DNA from: CAYQTO01 sp964420455
Lineage (GTDB): Bacteria; Sumerlaeota; Sumerlaeia; SLMS01
NCBI GenBank assembly: GCA_964420455.1
Contig: CAYQTO010000028.1
Coordinates: 1 to 27,474 of the forward strand
DNA length: 27,474 nucleotides
Direction: 5' to 3'
Shown here: positions 23,444 to 27,474 of the stretch, in pieces
Layout of the letters: each line of letters starts with the position of its first letter
How positions within the stretch are numbered: the stretch's first letter is position 1
Program-made: the position numbers and the translations under genes
Notes under the pieces: generated by a model
What the model was told of the DNA's origin: nothing
Database searches by the model: none
Seen by the model: only the letters and a program-made list of their open reading frames with translations

Positions 23444-24247
23444 ATGGCCGTGCGACGAGCCAGACTGCTGCTGACAAACGACGATGGCATCGATGCGGAG
23501 GGCATCCAGTCGCTCTGCGCGGTGCTGGCCGAGTCCCACGAGGTGCTTGTGGTGGCGCCGATGTACGAGAAGTCCGGGGCGGGGTGTTCGCTGAGCCTTG
23601 CGGACGAGATGGAGGTGCGCGTGCGCCGCGACGGGGACGGGCGCGTGTGGGGCTACGCGGTGGATGGCACGCCGGCGGAATGCGTGAAGTTTGCCGTGAA
23701 CGCGCTGAAGGACTTCCGGCCGGACCTGGTGGTGAGCGGCATCAACCGCGGGATGAACGTGGGGAACTCAGTCTTTTACTCGGGGACGGTGGCCGGAGCG
23801 ATCGAGGCAACGATGTACGGCCACCGGGCGGTTGCGTGCTCGCTGAACTGCTGGGGCGATCCCGAGGTGTACTTCACGGATGCGGCGCGGGTGGTGGCGC
23901 GCCTGCTCCCCTGGTTTCTCGAACAACCACGCGAACCGCGCACCTTCTGGAACCTGAACCTGCCAAACCGGCGCCTGGGCGAACATGGCCGCGTGCGCTT
24001 TGCCCCCCACGGCACGGGCACCTACGAGGATGACATCGTGCATTACCGGGACGAGGGGGATGCCCAGTTCTACCGCAACGTGGGTCGCGACCATGTGGTG
24101 GGGACGGACGGCGACCTTTGCGACGGACGAATCGTCGAGGGGGGCGACATCGCGCTGTCGCTCCTGCGGACGGACCTGACGGTGCACGTGCCCGAGGCGC
24201 CCTCCCTCGAGGAACGGTGGAACCGGCTGCTCAATGGCGAGGGCTGA
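23444..24247 (+). CDS. surE: 5'/3'-nucleotidase SurE
   Basis: A 267-residue metal-dependent phosphatase that dephosphorylates nucleoside monophosphates and is linked to stationary-phase survival. The metal site LLLTNDDGIDAEG (Asp13-Asp14), VVAPMYEKSGAGCSLSL, WGYAVDGTPAECVKFA, VSGINRGMNVGNSVFYSGTV and AGAIEATMYG are all hallmark SurE segments. Length is typical (about 250-270). The ATG at 23444 follows GGGGAC closely; the nearby ATG at 23431 is in the wrong frame. The gene follows the GT-C gene and lies 12 bases before the rhodanese gene, suggesting one transcript. The usual partner pcm (L-isoaspartyl methyltransferase) is not here. Confidence 0.95.
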   Translation: MAVRRARLLLTNDDGIDAEGIQSLCAVLAESHEVLVVAPMYEKSGAGCSLSLADEMEVRVRRDGDGRVWGYAVDGTPAECVKFAVNALKDFRPDLVVSGINRGMNVGNSVFYSGTVAGAIEATMYGHRAVACSLNCWGDPEVYFTDAARVVARLLPWFLEQPREPRTFWNLNLPNRRLGEHGRVRFAPHGTGTYEDDIVHYRDEGDAQFYRNVGRDHVVGTDGDLCDGRIVEGGDIALSLLRTDLTVHVPEAPSLEERWNRLLNGEG

Positions 24248-24259
24248 CGGATTCTACTC

Positions 24260-24796
24260 GTGTATCTTTATAGACACCTTGCGTGGATGGGAATGCTGGT
24301 GATGCTGGCGGGATGCTTTGGGGATCCACCGCGGCCGGAGGAGGAGGGGGCGATGAATCCCACGCTGGCGCGCGAGGCGGCGAAGGCGGTTGGCCGATAC
24401 GAGGCGCCGGCGATGAGCCTCGCGGAGTTGGAGGCGCGTCTGGCGGAGGAGGGCGCGACGCCCCTGGTGGTGGACACGCGGGCGCCGGCGGAGATCGCCG
24501 TGAGCCGGCTGCCCGGCGCGATCCCCTGGCAATACGCGGACGATCCCCCGCCGGAGGAACTGATAGCGGCCGCCGGCGAGCGCCCGATGGTCTTTTACTG
24601 CAGCATCGGCGAGCGATCGGGCGCCGCGGCGGACCAGTTTCGGGCGCAGGTACCCGATGCGGAGGTGTACAACCTCGAGGGGGGAATCTTCGGCTGGGGC
24701 GAGACCGGGCGCCCCCTCGAAGGGGGCGACAAGGTGCATCCCTACAACGCCTGGTGGGGGCGACTGATCCCTCGGGGACTTCGCGCAAAGCACTGA
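24260..24796 (+). CDS. Rhodanese-domain lipoprotein
   Basis: A 178-residue exported lipoprotein with a single rhodanese domain. The leader ends in the lipobox LAGC (Cys19). The rhodanese core reads PLVVDTRAPAEIAVSRLPGA and then VFYCSIGERSG, where Cys114 heads the active-site loop with the 'CxxGxRS' pattern of persulfide-carrying sulfurtransferases. The EVYNLEGGIFGW segment closes the domain. Since the loop is complete, it may transfer sulfane sulfur in the periplasm. The start is uncertain: GTG at 24260 keeps an Arg in the leader but has no good ribosome site; ATG at 24287 would give a very short leader (MGMLVMLAGC). It follows surE by 12 bases. A TTTATAGACAC word close to the start is a near-match to the repeated 8-mer. 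Confidence 0.85.
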   Translation: MYLYRHLAWMGMLVMLAGCFGDPPRPEEEGAMNPTLAREAAKAVGRYEAPAMSLAELEARLAEEGATPLVVDTRAPAEIAVSRLPGAIPWQYADDPPPEELIAAAGERPMVFYCSIGERSGAAADQFRAQVPDAEVYNLEGGIFGWGETGRPLEGGDKVHPYNAWWGRLIPRGLRAKH

Positions 24797-24802
24797 ATTC
24801 AT

Positions 24803-24840
24803 TGGAGGTGTTGTTCTCCGTACGCCCCTCCATCTTTTTT
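24803..24840 (+). terminator. Weak intrinsic terminator candidate after the rhodanese gene
   Basis: TGGAGG (24803-24808) can pair with CCTCCA (24827-24832) around an 18-base loop, followed by TCTTTTTT. The stem is short and the loop long. The T-run directly after it, seven bases past the stop of the upstream gene, is the main argument. Confidence 0.4.
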
Positions 24841-24935
24841 CGACAGCCGAGATCGTTTATTTGCTTGCCGGCGAAACGGGGCCGTCCCATATCTCCTCCA
24901 TCGTTCGTGAACACATGACCACGGAGTGACAACCG

Positions 24936-26102
24936 ATGCGCGCTCTTCCTTCGCTGGCGATTCTCGCCGGATGCCTGACACTTGCACCCCTCCCGGTTTC
25001 CGCGGGTGGCGGAGGCCCTGTTGTCCTCTATGATTTTCAGGCGAGTGCGCAGGGATGGTTGAGTGGCGGGGCCATCGGCGTCTTCGACTTGCCGCAGGCG
25101 AGTTGGACCCAGCAGGCCCTCGTACTCCGCCCCCTGAACAACACCAACACCTTCGGCTTCTGGGACTCGCCCACCACCAACCTGATCCAGCCCAAGGAAG
25201 CGATCCAAGGTGACCCCTTCAGCACCAAGGGTGGAGCCGGTGTGTTCAACAGGTTCGACTTCAAGGTGATGTCGGAGTCGGAGACCATGTCGTCGCTGGT
25301 GCCAACGTTTCGGCTTCGCAGCGCCTTCTTCGACAACCAAATCGCTTCGGTGACGGTGGTGGAATCGACGCCCCCGGTAACGGTCGGCCCGCCCACGCCG
25401 TTCAAGGGATCCATCTCCGACTTCGGCCGCAGCTACGAGCACTTTGCGCCTTTGTTGGGGGCTGGGGGAGAGTGGCGATTCAGCTTCGATGTACTCAATT
25501 TCAACGGGATCGATGAAAACTCGGCGCTGCGTCTCCAGGACGTCTCCCAACAACCGGTAAGCATCATGCCCCTCAATACGGTGACCTATGACTTTAGCAA
25601 TGGTAACGAGAATGGCTTCGTACCGCAGTCGGCGCCGCCGCTCCTGCCGGCGACCGGAGTCGCGACTTCAGACGGAATCCGACTGACTGGTGTTACCATC
25701 GGCGAGGAAGTCCCGGCTGAAGGTATCATCTTTGGCAGCTATACACGGCCGAACGTCTATGCGCTCGAGGGCGGAAAGAGATACGTGGTGGGGGTGCGGG
25801 TCAGCAGCACCGCCGACTCCGCGGATGCCGCCTCGGTTCCAACCTTCCGCCTGCGTGTGAACGAAACCTCGCTCCAGATGGCATGGTATACCAACCTCGA
25901 ATCCGTCTCTTCCCTCAGCCTTACCCCGACCACTTCCAATAGCCCCTTCATTTATCTGTGCTTCCACGTTCCGCCGGAGCTGGATGGGACTCAGGCGATC
26001 CTTTCCTTCGACTATCTCTGGGCGGCAGGTACGGGGAACGACCCCTCGATCGGAATCGTCATCGAGGAAGTGAACATCGCCGAAGCGTCCCCGTTGATTT
26101 AG
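24936..26102 (+). CDS. Secreted protein with two related beta-rich domains
   Basis: A 388-residue exported protein I cannot name. The signal peptide is MRALPSLAILAGCLTLAPLP...VSAG. The mature chain seems to contain two copies of one domain. Copy one runs from VVLYDFQASAQGW through SSLVPTFRLRSAFFDNQ, and copy two from TVTYDFSNGNENGF through AASVPTFRLRVNETSLQ. Both contain the identical VPTFRLR strand and a Y-D-F opening, which recalls carbohydrate-binding or choice-of-anchor beta-sandwich domains. The C-terminus IEEVNIAEASPLI has no anchor. The ATG follows GGAG ten bases upstream. A weak promoter candidate, TTGCCG (24865-24870) with CATATC 17 bases on, lies in the preceding gap. Base composition is slightly lower in GC than in the glycosyltransferase genes. 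Confidence 0.75.
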   Translation: MRALPSLAILAGCLTLAPLPVSAGGGGPVVLYDFQASAQGWLSGGAIGVFDLPQASWTQQALVLRPLNNTNTFGFWDSPTTNLIQPKEAIQGDPFSTKGGAGVFNRFDFKVMSESETMSSLVPTFRLRSAFFDNQIASVTVVESTPPVTVGPPTPFKGSISDFGRSYEHFAPLLGAGGEWRFSFDVLNFNGIDENSALRLQDVSQQPVSIMPLNTVTYDFSNGNENGFVPQSAPPLLPATGVATSDGIRLTGVTIGEEVPAEGIIFGSYTRPNVYALEGGKRYVVGVRVSSTADSADAASVPTFRLRVNETSLQMAWYTNLESVSSLSLTPTTSNSPFIYLCFHVPPELDGTQAILSFDYLWAAGTGNDPSIGIVIEEVNIAEASPLI

Positions 26103-26184
26103 CCGACGGGACTTCGTTTCCATTGCGGGTCTTGGGGCCGTGGTCTTTGGTGCGTAATGAATTCATTTGGCCCGGCCGACCGCC

Positions 26185-26709
26185 ATGCAACGCCACCCGA
26201 CCCGTAACCTGACTCCCATCCACACGCTGGTGCATTGGGTTGAGGGCGTGGATCCGGGGGGGCTGGCGATCATGCCGCGGCCCAAGGGTGGGCCCTGGCT
26301 CGACGACGAGATCTATACGCTGCGCGAACGGGGCGGCATCGACGTGCTGGTGTCGCTCCTGGTGCCGCGGGAGATTCGCTGGCTCAAGCTGGCGAAGGAA
26401 AAGATCTGCTGCGCGGAGCAGGGGATCGACTTTCGCCATTTCCCGATTGTCGACCGCGACGTGCCGGAGGACGGGGCGGAGGTGGCGACCTTCGCGGGTG
26501 GGCTGGCGGAGGCCATCGCTGGCGGCCAGCGGGTGGCGCTTCACTGCCGGGCGGGGATCGGGCGGTCCGGCGTGATGGCGGCGGCGACACTGCTGGCGAT
26601 GGGGTGGGGACTCGAGGAGGCGCTCGCGGCGCTGACCAAGGCACGGGGTCTGAACGTGCCCGAGACGGAGCAGCAGCGGGCCTGGCTCGAGGCATATTCC
26701 GCGAGGTAA
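26185..26709 (+). CDS. Dual-specificity / tyrosine phosphatase-like protein
   Basis: A 174-residue cytoplasmic protein of the cysteine phosphatase superfamily. The P-loop VALHCRAGIGRSGVMAA gives the CX5R signature, with nucleophile Cys121 and Arg127. FPIVDRDVPEDG (Asp90 or Asp92) would supply the general acid, as in dual-specificity phosphatases. The N-terminal part HWVEGVDPGGLAIMPRPKGG resembles bacterial DSP-like enzymes found beside varied genes. It could act on phosphotyrosine, phosphoserine or a non-protein substrate. The start is ATG 26185; an in-frame TTG at 26167 is less likely, and neither has a strong ribosome site. It ends 14 bases from the convergent glycosyltransferase gene. No cognate kinase is in the window. 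Confidence 0.88.
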   Translation: MQRHPTRNLTPIHTLVHWVEGVDPGGLAIMPRPKGGPWLDDEIYTLRERGGIDVLVSLLVPREIRWLKLAKEKICCAEQGIDFRHFPIVDRDVPEDGAEVATFAGGLAEAIAGGQRVALHCRAGIGRSGVMAAATLLAMGWGLEEALAALTKARGLNVPETEQQRAWLEAYSAR

Positions 26710-26723
26710 CGAGGAACCGGGCG

Positions 26724-27474
26724 CTACCCGCGCGCGACAAGCTCGGGCATGGGGGTCCGGGCGAGGTGGTCGCGCCGTAGAGACACAAGGTCCCAGGGGA
26801 GGCGGGCGAGCCGCAAGGCGGGGTAGCGGACGAGTGCGTCGAAGCGGCGACGCCAGCCGAGCCGCTGCTCCCAGGCCTCGCGCTCGATGCGCCGGAGGTG
26901 GAACGGCGACGTGGCGATCACGCGGAGGAACTCGCCGATGCCGCCGTAGGCGAGGACGAGATAGAGGCGCTGGCGCTCGTAGGCGCGAAAGGACGCCTCG
27001 AAGTCGCCGGGCTGGTAGTGGCGACCTCCGGGGGACATCTCGTGGAGGATGTCCAGACGGCGGAGGACGCGAAAGCGGGTGGCGCCCCGGTGGCGGCGGC
27101 GGCGGGCGTTCCACCGCGCGCGCAGGGCAAGGTCCATGTCCTCGATCCCCCAGAAGTACCAGGGATCGAAGCCGCGAAGCTCCTCGAGGAGGGATTTTTC
27201 CCAGACGGCAAAGCAGGTGGAGATGAAGTGGGGGGTGCGGGTCTGGGTGCGGGTGCGGGGGCCGGAGAAGTGGCCCTCGGGGGTGATGTAGCCGCCGCGG
27301 GCGAACACGTGGCGGCGGGCGCGATCCATCCAGATGGAGGCGGTGACGGCGCGGAGGCGGGGAGGACGGAGGGCGTCCAGGCAGGCCTCGAGGGCGTCGG
27401 GCGAGAGGATCTCGGCGTCGGAGTCGAGGAAGCAGACGTGGGGGGCCCGGGCGAGGCGGTTGGCGGCATTGCGG
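26724..27474 (-). CDS. Glycosyltransferase GT2 family, 5' end beyond the window
   Basis: The minus strand is open from the window edge to a TAG at 26724 (250 codons visible). The first visible residues, RNAANRLARAPHVCFLDSDA, are the GT2 nucleotide-sugar site with the DSD metal motif, and the N-terminal strand of about 70-90 residues must lie outside. Further on, HFISTCFAVWEKSLLEEL and FDPWYFWGIEDMDLALRARW give the acceptor region and the ED catalytic pair. LHEMSPGGRHYQPGDF follows, then a basic C-terminal tail. An internal ATG at 27329 is not the start because the DSD motif lies upstream of it in frame. Probably part of another envelope-glycan gene group continuing to the right. Confidence 0.9.
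   Translation of the reverse strand, partial: RNAANRLARAPHVCFLDSDAEILSPDALEACLDALRPPRLRAVTASIWMDRARRHVFARGGYITPEGHFSGPRTRTQTRTPHFISTCFAVWEKSLLEELRGFDPWYFWGIEDMDLALRARWNARRRRHRGATRFRVLRRLDILHEMSPGGRHYQPGDFEASFRAYERQRLYLVLAYGGIGEFLRVIATSPFHLRRIEREAWEQRLGWRRRFDALVRYPALRLARLPWDLVSLRRDHLARTPMPELVARG

Noticed and set aside
1..27474. tRNA, rRNA, CRISPR array, insertion sequence, phage or defence genes
   Set aside because: None seen on reading both strands: no spaced direct repeats of CRISPR type, no transposase or integrase, no clear tRNA cloverleaf.

Overview
This is a GC-rich bacterial chromosomal window (roughly two-thirds G+C by eye). It carries 22 protein-coding genes with almost no spare DNA and no gap above 300 bases. 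I see no rRNA, tRNA, CRISPR array, insertion sequence or phage gene. A type IV-like prepilin, a SurA-like periplasmic foldase, a lipoprotein and several large Sec-exported proteins point to a diderm. The combination of prepilin, ELWxxDGT-repeat protein and beta-helix with a degenerate dockerin-like tail is the sort of content I associate with poorly cultivated phyla near Planctomycetes, Sumerlaeota or Hydrogenedentota. That placement is inference and is not proven by any gene here.

Layout. 1-106 (minus): cut-off, lower-GC reading frame with weak serpin-like character. 298-1863 (plus): L-aspartate oxidase (nadB). 1873-4394 (minus): secreted propeller-like protein, thioredoxin-fold protein, prepilin. 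4639-7527 (plus): secreted ELWxxDGT-repeat protein. 7549-9804 (minus): RecD2-type helicase. 9925-11836 (plus): a tightly overlapping trio of a membrane protein with an arrestin-like domain, a second arrestin-like protein and a small P-loop ATPase. 11803-17443 (minus): five-gene envelope operon with three glycosyltransferases, a double-module parvulin foldase and a small membrane protein. 17659-21782 (plus): two secreted proteins sharing a leader element and ending at a strong terminator. 21859-24796 (plus): GT-C type membrane glycosyltransferase, SurE nucleotidase, rhodanese lipoprotein. 24936-26102 (plus): secreted protein with two related domains. 26185-26709 (plus): CX5R phosphatase. 26724-27474 (minus): GT2 glycosyltransferase cut by the window end.

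Most genes serve the cell envelope: sugar transfer at the cytoplasmic face and in the membrane, periplasmic folding, and exported repeat proteins. NadB, RecD2 and SurE are housekeeping functions scattered among them.

Two observations stand out. First, the 8-mer GTCTATAC occurs 15 times on the two strands, in several reading frames. It encodes every Val-Tyr-Thr I found and half of the Arg-Ile-Asp tripeptides I found, which suggests selection on the DNA word itself or an extreme codon-context rule. Second, the arrestin-like/arrestin-like/P-loop trio looks like a compact uncharacterised system.
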